The position numbers and the translations under genes were made by a program. DNA of 64,000 nucleotides from Caulobacteraceae bacterium (lineage in GTDB: Bacteria > Pseudomonadota > Alphaproteobacteria > Caulobacterales > Caulobacteraceae): assembly GCA_027489335.1 (NCBI GenBank), contig JAIXZX010000014.1, positions 248,001 to 312,000 on the forward strand. Reading direction: 5' to 3'. Under the pieces are notes generated by a model. That model saw only the letters and a program-made list of their open reading frames with translations, searched no databases and had not been told where the DNA came from. Numbering within the stretch: position 1 is the first letter of the stretch; each line of letters starts with the position of its first letter. Below, in pieces: positions 45,967 through 54,479 of the stretch.

Positions 45967-46518
45967 ATGTCGCAGACTTCTTCCAACTTCCCCGACTGGC
46001 ACGGCACGACCATCCTGGCGGTTCGCAAGGACGGCCAGACGGTGATCGCCGGCGATGGTCAGGTGTCCATGGGCCAGACCGTGGTCAAGGGCAACGCCCG
46101 CAAGGTCCGGACGCTCGCCGGCGGCCGGGTCCTGGCCGGGTTCGCCGGCGCCACGGCCGACGCCTTCACCCTGATCGAGCGGCTCGAGACCAAGCTCGAG
46201 CAATACCCTGAGCACCTGGCGCGGGCCTGCGTGGACCTGGCCAAGGACTGGCGCACCGACCGCTACCTGCGCAAGCTGGAGGCCATGCTGCTGGTGGCCG
46301 ACAAGGACGCCATATACACGGTCACCGGCGTCGGCGACGTACTGGAGCCGGAAAGCGGCGTGGCGGCCATCGGGTCTGGTGGCAACTATGCCCTGGCCGC
46401 CGGCATGGCCCTGATGGACTCAAGCCTTTCGGCCGAAGAGGTGGCCCGCAAGGCCATGGGCATCGCCGCGCGCATCTGCGTCTACACCAATGGCGAACTG
46501 ACAGTCGAACGCCTGTGA
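45967..46518 (+). CDS. hslV: ATP-dependent protease subunit HslV
   Basis: 183 residues; the proteasome-like peptidase ring of HslUV. Processing should expose the catalytic Thr14 (in [14 protein letters not shown]), which leaves a 13-residue propeptide. Conserved core features [20 protein letters not shown] and [16 protein letters not shown] are present. ATG at 45967 chosen because upstream residues are not family-like. hslU follows 31 bases later. Confidence 0.96.
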   Translation: MSQTSSNFPDWHGTTILAVRKDGQTVIAGDGQVSMGQTVVKGNARKVRTLAGGRVLAGFAGATADAFTLIERLETKLEQYPEHLARACVDLAKDWRTDRYLRKLEAMLLVADKDAIYTVTGVGDVLEPESGVAAIGSGGNYALAAGMALMDSSLSAEEVARKAMGIAARICVYTNGELTVERL

Positions 46519-46549
46519 GGCGGCCTGGCGGTTCAAACCCCGTGAGCTC

Positions 46550-47854
46550 ATGACAGACTTCTCCCCCCGCGAGATCGTTTCCGAACTCGACCGCTTCATC
46601 GTCGGCCAGAAGGACGCCAAGAAGGCCGTGGCCGTCGCCCTGCGCAACCGCTGGCGCCGCCGGCGGGTGCCCGACGCCCTGCGCGACGAGGTGACGCCCA
46701 AGAACATCCTGATGATCGGCCCCACCGGGGTCGGCAAGACCGAGATCGCTCGGCGCCTGGCCAGGCTCGCCAACGCCCCCTTCCTCAAGGTCGAGGCCAC
46801 CAAGTTTACCGAGGTTGGCTATGTGGGCCGCGACGTGGACCAGATCGTCCGCGATCTGGTGGAGAGCGCCATCGCCATGGTCCGCGACAAGCGCCGCGGC
46901 GCCGTCCGCGCCCGGGCCGAAGCTGCGGCCGAGGAGCGGTTGCTGGACGCGCTCACCGGCCCCGGCTCCACCGCGGCTCGCGACAGCTTCCGCAAGAAGC
47001 TGCGGGCCGGCGAGCTGGACGACAAGGAGGTCGAGCTGACCCTGGCCGATTCCGGCGGCATGCCCCTGTTCGACGTGCCGGGCCAGCCGGGCGCCTCGAT
47101 GGGGGTGATGAACATCTCCGACATCATGGGCAAGGCCTTCGGCCAGGGCCGCACCAAGACCCACAAGACCACCGTGATCGGCGCCTGGGCGCCGCTGATC
47201 GCCGAGGAGAGCGACAAGCTGCTGGACCAGGAGGCCCTGACCCAGGAGGCCCTGGAGCTGGCCGAGAACGAGGGCATCGTCTTTCTGGATGAGATCGACA
47301 AGGTGGCCAGCCGGTCGGACCGGGCCGGCGCCGATGTGAGCCGCGAAGGCGTGCAGCGCGACCTGCTGCCGCTGATCGAGGGAACGACCGTCGCCACCAA
47401 ATACGGGCCGGTGAAGACCGACCACATCCTGTTCATCGCCTCGGGCGCCTTCCATGTGGCCAAGCCCTCGGACCTGTTGCCCGAGCTTCAGGGCCGGCTG
47501 CCGATCCGGGTGGAGCTGAAGGCGCTCACCCGGGACGACATGCGCCGCATCCTCACCGAGCCCGAGGCCAATCTGATCCGTCAGAACCAGGCCCTGCTGG
47601 CCACCGAAGGGGTGACGCTGACCTTCACCGAGGAGGCCATCGATGCGCTCGCCGACTCCGCCGTGGCCGTGAACGGCTCGCTGGAAAACATCGGCGCCCG
47701 TCGTCTGCAGACGGTGATGGAAAAGGTGCTGGAGGAGATCAGCTTCACCGCCGCCGACAAGGACGGCGAGACCCTGACCGTGGACGCCGACTATGTCCGC
47801 CAGCGCCTGGGCGAGCTGACCGGCGACACCGACCTGTCCCGCTACATTCTCTAG
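46550..47854 (+). CDS. hslU: ATP-dependent protease ATPase subunit HslU
   Basis: 434 residues, AAA+ unfoldase partner of HslV. Start [20 protein letters not shown], Walker [13 protein letters not shown], pore loop GYVGRD, Walker [11 protein letters not shown], and the terminus DLSRYIL that docks into HslV. The I-domain lies between about residues 110 and 230. The stop TAG is the last three bases of CTAG, and the convergent gene's stop uses the complementary bases of the same four-base palindrome. Confidence 0.97.
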   Translation: MTDFSPREIVSELDRFIVGQKDAKKAVAVALRNRWRRRRVPDALRDEVTPKNILMIGPTGVGKTEIARRLARLANAPFLKVEATKFTEVGYVGRDVDQIVRDLVESAIAMVRDKRRGAVRARAEAAAEERLLDALTGPGSTAARDSFRKKLRAGELDDKEVELTLADSGGMPLFDVPGQPGASMGVMNISDIMGKAFGQGRTKTHKTTVIGAWAPLIAEESDKLLDQEALTQEALELAENEGIVFLDEIDKVASRSDRAGADVSREGVQRDLLPLIEGTTVATKYGPVKTDHILFIASGAFHVAKPSDLLPELQGRLPIRVELKALTRDDMRRILTEPEANLIRQNQALLATEGVTLTFTEEAIDALADSAVAVNGSLENIGARRLQTVMEKVLEEISFTAADKDGETLTVDADYVRQRLGELTGDTDLSRYIL

Positions 47855-48909
47855 GCTTTAGGCGGATAGGCGTGCCGGACCCCTTGCGGGTCCTCCACCT
47901 CGTAGGCGCCGTCGCCGCCTTCCACATAGGCCGGGCCGATCGGCGACTTGCCGTGGCCGCCGGGGATGTCGAGCACATAGGTCGGCTGGCAGAGGCCGGA
48001 ATAGTCGCCGCGCAGGGCCCGCATCAGGGCCTGGCCTTCAGCTATCGGCACCCGCAGATGGCTGGTGCCCGGCGCCAGGTCCCCCTGGTGCAGGTAGTAG
48101 GGCTTGATGCGGGTCTCGACGAAGGCGCGCATCAGGGCGCCCAGGACGGCCGCGTCGTCATTGATCCCGCGCAGCAGCACGCTCTGGCTGACCATGGCGA
48201 TGCCGGCGTCGATCATCTTGGCGCAGGCCGCGCGGGCCTCTGGCGTCAGCTCGTCGGGGTGGTTGGCGTGCAGGGCCACATAGACCGCCTTGCCCGGCGC
48301 CCTGAGCGCGCCCACCAGCTCGTCGGTCACCGCGGCGGGATCGACCACCGGCAGGCGGGTGTGGAACCGTACCACCTTCACATGGTCGATAGCGGCGAGG
48401 CCCGCCATCAGCTCCGAAAGCCTTCGGGGTGAGAGCACCAGGGGATCACCGCCGGTGACGATGACCTCCCAGATCTCCTCGTGGTCGGCCACATAGGCCA
48501 GCGCCGCGGCCAGCTCGGCGGGGTTCAGCGCGCCCTCGCCGCCCGGCCCCACCATTTCCCGGCGGAAGCAGAAGCGGCAATAGACCGCGCAGACATGGGT
48601 GATCTTCAGAAGCGCCCGGTCGCCATAGCGGTGGACGATCCCCTTGACCGGCATGTGGGCGTGGTCGCCGATGGGGTCGGACAGCTCGTCGGCCGTCGCG
48701 TCCAGCTCGGCGGGATCAGGCAGGTACTGGCGAGCCAGTCCCGGCCCGCTCCCGGTGATCTGCTGGGCGAGATAGGGCGTGATGGCCACCGCGTAGCGGG
48801 CGGCCACAGCCTCCAGGGGCGCGATCTCCTCAGCCGCGATCAGGCCGGCCCCGGCCAGGGCGGCGGGCGTGCGCAGGGTCTTGGTCGCCGGGCTCGTCAT
48901 CGGCGGCAT
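47851..48909 (-). CDS. epmB: EF-P beta-lysylation protein EpmB (lysine 2,3-aminomutase family)
   Basis: About 352 residues; a radical-SAM, PLP-dependent enzyme that converts lysine to (R)-beta-lysine for EF-P modification. The cluster Cys 107, 111 and 114 lie in [12 protein letters not shown], and [12 protein letters not shown] and [19 protein letters not shown] (PLP/substrate region) follow. The length and the epmA neighbour favour EpmB over a fermentative aminomutase. Two in-frame ATGs (48909, 48900) lack a clear Shine-Dalgarno; I use the first. It lies 38 bases after epmA. Confidence 0.92.
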   Translation of the reverse strand: MPPMTSPATKTLRTPAALAGAGLIAAEEIAPLEAVAARYAVAITPYLAQQITGSGPGLARQYLPDPAELDATADELSDPIGDHAHMPVKGIVHRYGDRALLKITHVCAVYCRFCFRREMVGPGGEGALNPAELAAALAYVADHEEIWEVIVTGGDPLVLSPRRLSELMAGLAAIDHVKVVRFHTRLPVVDPAAVTDELVGALRAPGKAVYVALHANHPDELTPEARAACAKMIDAGIAMVSQSVLLRGINDDAAVLGALMRAFVETRIKPYYLHQGDLAPGTSHLRVPIAEGQALMRALRGDYSGLCQPTYVLDIPGGHGKSPIGPAYVEGGDGAYEVEDPQGVRHAYPPKA

Positions 48910-48947
48910 ATGGCTGACATGCAGCGTCCCTGCAATGCGAGGGCGTC

Positions 48948-49997
48948 TCAGACCTCCGCCACCGGGGTCCAGATCACCTGTTCGATCCGCTGGGCGCCAG
49001 ACGCCAGCATGACCAGCCGGTCGAAGCCCAGCGCGGCGCCGCTGGCGGCCGGCATCTGGGCGAGCGCGGCCAGGAAATCCTCGTCGAGGGGGTAGCGCTC
49101 CCCATAGACCCGGGCCTTCTCGTCCATCTCGGCCTCGAAGCGGCGGCGTTGTTCACCTGCGTCGGTGAGCTCGCCAAAGGCGTTGGCCAGCTCCACCCCG
49201 CAGGCATAGAGCTCGAACCGTTCGGCCACCCGCGGATCGCTGGCCTTGGGCCGCGCCAGCGCGGCCTCGGCGGTGGGATATTCGCACAGGATGGTCGGCC
49301 GGCCGAAGCCGAGGTTCGGCTCCACCTTCTCGACCATGATGCGGCTGAAGATGTCGGCCCAGGTGTCGTCGGCCGCCACCCGGACGCCCGCCGCATGCGC
49401 AGCAGTCGCCAGGGCCGCCCGGTCGGTCGCCCCGCCCTCGCCCACCGTGGCCAGCAGGTCGATGCCAGCGAAGCGCGCATAAGCCTGCGCCACACTCACC
49501 TTCTCCGGCTCGGCGAAGGGATCGGCCTGCGCGCCGCGCCATGTGAGCACTCTGGCGTCCAGGGTGTCTGCAGCCAGGGCCAACAGCCGGGCGCAGTCCT
49601 CCATCAGGGTCTCGTAGGGGGCGCCCGTCCGGTACCATTCCAGCAGGGTGAATTCCGGATGGTGCAGCGGCCCACGCTCGCGGTTGCGCCACACCCGGGC
49701 GAGATCAAAGATCTTCGTCTCGCCCGCCGCCAGCAGCTTCTTGGCCGCGAACTCCGGCGAGGTGTGCAGGTGCATTTCCGCGCGCCGCCCATCTGGCCCG
49801 ATGGCCTCTGTCGAAAAGGCGTGCAGATGGGCCTCATTGCCCGGCGAGACCTGCAGGGCGGCCGCCTCCACCTCGGTGAAGCCCTGGTCCTCGAACCAGC
49901 GACGCACCGCCCGGGTGATCTGCCCGCGTGCGGTCAGGAAGGGACGGCGGTCCCGGTGGGCGTCCTTGTCCCACCAGGGCGTGGTCGCGTGCGGCAT
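48948..49997 (-). CDS. epmA: EF-P--(R)-beta-lysine ligase EpmA
   Basis: 349 residues, a class II LysRS catalytic core without the anticodon-binding domain. It attaches (R)-beta-lysine to EF-P. Motif 2 is FDLARVWRNRERGPLHHPEFTLLEWY (read in two parts), and motif 3 is GAALGFDRLVML. It is divergent from efp and upstream of epmB; the three genes together make the beta-lysylation system. Confidence 0.95.
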   Translation of the reverse strand: MPHATTPWWDKDAHRDRRPFLTARGQITRAVRRWFEDQGFTEVEAAALQVSPGNEAHLHAFSTEAIGPDGRRAEMHLHTSPEFAAKKLLAAGETKIFDLARVWRNRERGPLHHPEFTLLEWYRTGAPYETLMEDCARLLALAADTLDARVLTWRGAQADPFAEPEKVSVAQAYARFAGIDLLATVGEGGATDRAALATAAHAAGVRVAADDTWADIFSRIMVEKVEPNLGFGRPTILCEYPTAEAALARPKASDPRVAERFELYACGVELANAFGELTDAGEQRRRFEAEMDEKARVYGERYPLDEDFLAALAQMPAASGAALGFDRLVMLASGAQRIEQVIWTPVAEV

Positions 49998-50138
49998 GGA
50001 AGCGGTCCGGCTTGAGGGGGAAAATCAGCGCCAAAGCTGGCGAAAACGCCTGCGATCCTATAGGTGCGCGGGACCTCTATAGGTTTTTGAGATCTGCGGG
50101 CCCGCGTCGGCCCGCCCCAGGTTCGAGGAAGACATCAC

Positions 50139-50705
50139 GTGAAGGTCGCCGCCAGCTCGCTCCGCAAGGGTAATGTCGTCGATGTCGACGGCAAGCTCTA
50201 CGTGGTCCTGACCGTCGAGAACATCCACCCCGGCAAGGGCACGCCCGTGACCCAGCTGAACATGCGCCGCATCTCCGACGGGGTGAAGGTGTCGGAACGC
50301 TACCGCACCACCGAGCAGGTGGAGCGCGCCTTCGTCGAGGAGCGGGAGCACACCTTCCTGTACCGGGACGGTGAGGGCTATCACTTCATGAACCCGGAAA
50401 ACTTCGACCAGCTCGTCGCCCCGGAAGACGTGATCGGCGACGCCAAGGTCTATCTGCAGGACGGCATGGCCGTGCAGCTGTCGACCCACGAGGGCGTCCC
50501 CATCGCCATCTCCCTGCCGTCGCGGGTGACCGTCGAGATCACCGAGACCGAGCCGGCCATGAAGGGCCAGACGGCCTCGTCCTCCTACAAGCCGGCCATG
50601 ACCGATGCTGGCCTGCGCGTGATGATCCCGCCCTACATCACCGTGGGCACCCGCATCGTCGTCCTCACCGAGGACGGCACCTATGTGGAACGCGCCAAGG
50701 ACTGA
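50139..50705 (+). CDS. efp: Translation elongation factor P
   Basis: 188 residues, three-domain EF-P, which rescues ribosomes stalled at polyproline. Lys33 in [13 protein letters not shown] is at the position of the modified Lys34 of E. coli EF-P. The nearby epmA and epmB genes predict beta-lysylation. GTG start with GAGGAAGA upstream. The 141-base region shared with epmA contains two TATAGG boxes (50059-50064 and 50078-50083) that may serve the divergent promoters. Confidence 0.97.
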   Translation: MKVAASSLRKGNVVDVDGKLYVVLTVENIHPGKGTPVTQLNMRRISDGVKVSERYRTTEQVERAFVEEREHTFLYRDGEGYHFMNPENFDQLVAPEDVIGDAKVYLQDGMAVQLSTHEGVPIAISLPSRVTVEITETEPAMKGQTASSSYKPAMTDAGLRVMIPPYITVGTRIVVLTEDGTYVERAKD

Positions 50706-50714
50706 GGCCTGCGA

Positions 50715-51572
50715 TCAGGCGCTCTTCTTCCGGGTTGATTTGGCAGGCCCGCGCTTGGCCTTGGCGCCGGCGCGGCTGGCCGGCTTGCGCCGGGCGCCCC
50801 CGGTGTCGCCCAGACTGCGCTTGAGCTGCTCCATCAGGTCGCTGACTTCCATGTCCTTGGGCGCCTCAGGCGCCTCGATGGTGTGGCCGTCTTCCTTTTC
50901 GGCGATCAGGGCCTTCAGAGCCTCTTCGTAGCGGTCGGTGAACATGGCGGGCTCGAACTCGCCCTCCTGCTGCTCGATGATCTTGGTGGCGATCTCGACC
51001 ATCTTCTTGTCGGGCTTCACATCGGGAATATCCTCGAAGGCCTCCTGCGCGCTGCGCACCTCATCGGCCGAGCGCAGGGTGTAGGCCAGGATGCCCAGGT
51101 CTCGGGGCTCGAGCGCCATGACCCGCTCGCGCTGGTGCATGGCGAGCCGGCCGAGCGCGATCTTGCCCGAGGCCGCCATGGCCTGGCGGATCACCGTATA
51201 GGCCTCCACCGCCATGTCGCCGTCCGGAACCAGGAAATAAGGGTCGTTCCAGTAGAGCCGGTCGATGTCGGCCTCGTCGACGAACCGCTCGATGTCCAGG
51301 CTGCGGGTGGTCTCCAGCTTGACGTTGTTGATCTCGTCCTGGGTCAGGACGACGTAACGGCCCTTCTCGATCTCATAGCCCTTGACGATGTCTGCCCGGT
51401 CCACGGGCCCGCTGTCCGGATCGGTGGGGATCATCCGGATGCGATTGTGGGTGTCCTTGTGCAGCATGTTGAAGCTGACATCGTTCGCCCGGCTGGTGGC
51501 GGTGTAGAGCGCCACGGGACAGCTCACGAGGGACAGGCGCAGATAGCCCTGCCAGGAGGGACGAGCGGCCAT
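50715..51572 (-). CDS. ku: Ku protein, non-homologous end joining
   Basis: 285 residues, the single-domain bacterial Ku. It binds broken DNA ends as a homodimer and recruits LigD. The core runs to about residue 215 (SFNMLHKDTHNRIRM, VVLTQDEINNVK, YYLVP-like DPYFLVPDG, KKMVEIATKIIEQ). The basic C-terminal tail (RRKPASRAGAKAKRG) helps DNA binding. No LigD gene lies in this window. ATG start; convergent with efp, nine bases apart. Confidence 0.95.
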   Translation of the reverse strand: MAARPSWQGYLRLSLVSCPVALYTATSRANDVSFNMLHKDTHNRIRMIPTDPDSGPVDRADIVKGYEIEKGRYVVLTQDEINNVKLETTRSLDIERFVDEADIDRLYWNDPYFLVPDGDMAVEAYTVIRQAMAASGKIALGRLAMHQRERVMALEPRDLGILAYTLRSADEVRSAQEAFEDIPDVKPDKKMVEIATKIIEQQEGEFEPAMFTDRYEEALKALIAEKEDGHTIEAPEAPKDMEVSDLMEQLKRSLGDTGGARRKPASRAGAKAKRGPAKSTRKKSA

Positions 51573-51648
51573 GGGTGCACTCCGGCGTTTTCTTGAGTCT
51601 CCTCAACGCCTTGGCCGGTGATTCGTTCGGACGAGTGTGGAGTCAGGA

Positions 51649-51751
51649 AAGAGGGGACACAAAGAGCACGAAGACAGCCAAGGACACGAAGTGTCGGCGG
51701 CCTGGTCTTTGTGTCCTTCGCGCCCCCTTTGTGTTCTTCGTGTCCCCTCTT
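51649..51751. repeat. Imperfect inverted repeat of GGACAC/ACGAAG units
   Basis: AAGAGGGGACAC at the left end is complementary to GTGTCCCCTCTT at the right end. Inside are repeated CACAAAG / CACGAAG and AAGGACAC units on the left, matched by CTTTGTG / CTTCGTG and GTGTCCTT on the right. The whole could fold into one long hairpin. It sits between the ku start and the esterase stop and has no open frame. Confidence 0.7.
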
Positions 51752-51783
51752 GAAAGCGCCTGCGGCGCGCAGGACGCCCTTCC

Positions 51784-53298
51784 CTACTGTGCCGAGAGGC
51801 CGAGCGTCGGAAGGGCGAACTGTTCCACGGCGTCCAGCTGGCGGCGGGCGAAGCCCTGGCGCACGGCGGTCTCGGACCCGAACTCCAGGAGCTGATCGGA
51901 CACGGGGTCATAGGCGGGCCAGGCCTGATCCTCGCAGGCCGGCGCGCCTGCCCGGGCGAAGGCGACCCAGCAGCCGTGCATCAGGGCGGCCATGGCGCGG
52001 TCCTCGTCGCTGACGACGCTGTCGGGGGTCCGGCGGCCCCAGTATTCGAACACATACTGGATCTCGGCGGCGTGGTGGGCCCGGCTCAGCACCCGCCGGA
52101 ACCGGTCGCCCACATAGGAGAAGTGATAGAGGAAGACCGGCGCCCCGTCGGCGCCCTGGCGGGCGATCCAGCGGGCCGGCGCCCCGAACACCCGGTCGGT
52201 GAACACCGCCCGGCCGAGCGCCTCATCGCCCTCGGCGGCGGCGTCTTCATAGAAGGACCTGGCCATGGGCGGCAGGCTGGCGGCGAACTTCGCCCCGCCG
52301 CCGGGGCCGCCCAGCAGGCTGTCCTCGCCATTGTTCCAGCCGATGATCATCGGCACGTCGATCTCCGCGCCAGCGGCGAAGGCCTGGGTGGCGGTGCGGG
52401 GCAGGAGCCGGCCGTCCGGGAAGGGGCCGAACTCGCCGTCGATCTGCGCGATCAGCGTCTCGGCCGGGACGGCCCGCAGCTGCGCCACCGTCGCCCTGGC
52501 CGGGAGGCCGAGTTTTTCGGCGGCGGCGACCCCGGCCTGCTCCTGCGCCTTCAGGCTGTCGGGCTCGAACCAGCCACCGCCGGACTGGACAATGGCCTTG
52601 TGGAACAGACCCTTGGCCTGAGGCGCGGCCAGCAGGGCCAGCGTGCTCATGCCCCCGGCCGATTCGCCGAAGACTGTCACATTGTTCGGATCGCCCCCAA
52701 AGGCGGCGATGTTGCGCTGAACCCACCTCAGGGCCGCGATCTGGTCCATCAGCCCATAGGAGCCCACCGGCGTCCCGCTCCCGGCGGCCTTGGTCAGGGC
52801 GGGATGGGCGAAATAACCCAGCGGGCCCAGCCGGTAGTTGATCGACACCAGCACGACCCCGTCGCGGGCGAAGTTCTGGCCGTCATAGACCCAGCCGGCG
52901 CCGGTGCGGTGCGAGCCGCCATGGATCCAGACCATGACCGGGGCGGGCTTGGCGTCTGGCCGGTAGAGGGGGGCGAAGACGTTCAGCTGAAGGCAGTCCT
53001 CGCTCATCGGTCCATTGGCGCCGCCGGCGTTGGGGGCGCCGTCCTCGCGCATGGGCTGGGGACAGGAGGGACCGGCCTCCACCGCCGCCCGCGCCCCGGT
53101 CCAGGGTTGGGGCGCCTGCGGCGGCGCCCAGCGCAAGGGCCCCACCGGCGGAGCGGCATAGGGAATGTTGCGGAAGATTCGCGCCCGGTCGGTGGCCTCG
53201 CCGGCCAGAATCCCGCTCTCGACGCTGACCCGCACTGTCTCGGCGCCCACCGGCGTCGCGGCCAGCGCCAGGGCCGCCGCGATGATCCAAGCCCGCAT
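51784..53298 (-). CDS. Secreted type-B carboxylesterase
   Basis: 504 residues, alpha/beta-hydrolase of the carboxylesterase/cholinesterase class. A signal peptide (MRAWIIAAALALAATPVGA) directs export. The oxyanion region is VWIHGGSHRTG, the nucleophile Ser is in VFGESAGGMS, and the acid and His follow in the C-terminal half (FSYVGDR, RAHHAAEIQYVF). It hydrolyses ester bonds of unknown substrates. I prefer the ATG at 53298, which has a GGGGG stretch five bases upstream, over one six codons earlier. Confidence 0.92.
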   Translation of the reverse strand: MRAWIIAAALALAATPVGAETVRVSVESGILAGEATDRARIFRNIPYAAPPVGPLRWAPPQAPQPWTGARAAVEAGPSCPQPMREDGAPNAGGANGPMSEDCLQLNVFAPLYRPDAKPAPVMVWIHGGSHRTGAGWVYDGQNFARDGVVLVSINYRLGPLGYFAHPALTKAAGSGTPVGSYGLMDQIAALRWVQRNIAAFGGDPNNVTVFGESAGGMSTLALLAAPQAKGLFHKAIVQSGGGWFEPDSLKAQEQAGVAAAEKLGLPARATVAQLRAVPAETLIAQIDGEFGPFPDGRLLPRTATQAFAAGAEIDVPMIIGWNNGEDSLLGGPGGGAKFAASLPPMARSFYEDAAAEGDEALGRAVFTDRVFGAPARWIARQGADGAPVFLYHFSYVGDRFRRVLSRAHHAAEIQYVFEYWGRRTPDSVVSDEDRAMAALMHGCWVAFARAGAPACEDQAWPAYDPVSDQLLEFGSETAVRQGFARRQLDAVEQFALPTLGLSAQ

Positions 53299-53374
53299 CT
53301 CAAAGCCCCCATCCATCTCTGGCCGAGAGGAAACGGGCCGACGTGGTTCTGGTCAAGGGCGCTTCCGGCGTCGT

Positions 53375-53384
53375 GGGGGGGGGG
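53375..53384. other. Run of ten G residues in a divergent promoter region
   Basis: G10 lies between the divergent esterase and sensor-kinase genes (region 53299-53471). Homopolymers of this length can vary by slippage and alter promoter spacing, but no defined promoter elements flank it. No EcfG-type promoter pair was found here. Confidence 0.5.
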
Positions 53385-53471
53385 CGGGCTGGCGAAACGA
53401 TAGGTTGCTCTGGCGTCCCGATACCGGTCAGGTGGCCGAAGTCGTCCAAACGGACAGTCGAAAGAAGGTCC

Positions 53472-54467
53472 ATGGCTAAGCCAAGTGCGCCTGTGTGGGA
53501 CGAAAAGCATCTGCGGATGGGGGTGACGGCCGCCGGCATCGCCCTTTGGTCATGGAATGTCGACAGCGACGCCCTGACGATGGATGAGATCGGCCACGCC
53601 TTGTGGACCGTGCCACCCGAAGTCCCCGTCACGTTCGAGGACCTGTCCGCCCATATTCACCCCGCTGACCGGGACCGCGTGCGGGTGGCCTTCAACGCCA
53701 CGCGGGGCATCGTCGGCCCCTATGAGATCGACTTCCGAATCCTGGTCGAAGATGACGTGCGTTGGATTTCCGCCCGAGGGCGGGGGGACGATGAGGATAT
53801 TGAAGGGCGCGTCATGTACGGCGTCTTTCTCGATGTCACCGGCCGGAAGCAGGCTGAGGAGTCCAACGAGCTTCTGGCCGGCGAAATGAGCCACCGGGTC
53901 AAGAACCTGATCACCATCGCCGGCGCGCTCACATCCATGACCTCGCGGTCTGCGGAAACCAAGGAAGACATGGCCCGGGAGCTGATCCAGCGGCTCGCCG
54001 CCCTGGGCCGGGCCCACGACCTGGTCCGCCCGGTGCCTGGTCAGACCGATGAGGCCACCCTGCTTGGCGACCTGCTCTCAGTTTTGCTGAACCCCTATGA
54101 CGATCTGGGGGCGTTCAGCGGTCGAATCCGGGTATCGGTCCCGCGGATTGGCATTGGTGAGGGGGCCGCCACGGCCCTGGCTCTGGTGGTTCACGAGCTG
54201 GCGACCAACGCCGTCAAGTATGGCGCCCTGTCGGCGGCGGCTGGCCTGCTGGATGTGTCCTGCAAGATCGTGCAGGACGAGGCGGTGATCGTCTGGACAG
54301 AACGCGGCGGCCCGCCTGTGAAGGCGCCCAGCCCAGGGGCGGGCTTTGGCGGCCGGCTGCTGGACCGGGTCGTTGAGCGTCAGCTGCGCGGATCGGTGGA
54401 GTACCAGTGGCCCACCGAAGGCATGATCGCGACGTTGAGGTTCAAGGCCGAGCGCCTGGTGAGCTGA
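53472..54467 (+). CDS. PAS-containing HWE-family sensor histidine kinase
   Basis: 331 residues, no membrane segment, so a cytoplasmic sensor. A PAS/PAC domain (about 15-125) carries VFLDVTGRKQAEE at its end. The phosphoacceptor His141 is in GEMSHRVKNLITI, the HWE/HisKA_2 box; the N-box VVHELATNAVKYGALS and the family WxE (VIVWTERGG) follow. Such kinases feed the general stress response or single-domain regulators in Caulobacterales. No response regulator gene is adjacent. ATG with AAGG upstream. Confidence 0.93.
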   Translation: MAKPSAPVWDEKHLRMGVTAAGIALWSWNVDSDALTMDEIGHALWTVPPEVPVTFEDLSAHIHPADRDRVRVAFNATRGIVGPYEIDFRILVEDDVRWISARGRGDDEDIEGRVMYGVFLDVTGRKQAEESNELLAGEMSHRVKNLITIAGALTSMTSRSAETKEDMARELIQRLAALGRAHDLVRPVPGQTDEATLLGDLLSVLLNPYDDLGAFSGRIRVSVPRIGIGEGAATALALVVHELATNAVKYGALSAAAGLLDVSCKIVQDEAVIVWTERGGPPVKAPSPGAGFGGRLLDRVVERQLRGSVEYQWPTEGMIATLRFKAERLVS

Positions 54468-54479
54468 GGCCTCCGCCGC

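Noticed and set aside
46519..46549. tRNA T-loop-like GGTTCAAACC between hslV and hslU
   Set aside because: The spacer is only 31 bases, too short for a tRNA, and no other arms are present.
51649..51751. Possible CRISPR repeats
   Set aside because: The repeated CACGAAG/CACAAAG units are short, irregular and palindromically arranged, with no spacers of even length and no cas genes.
53299..53471. EcfG (general stress) promoter for the HWE kinase
   Set aside because: A GGAAAC-like stretch near 53330 has no CGTT at the required spacing.
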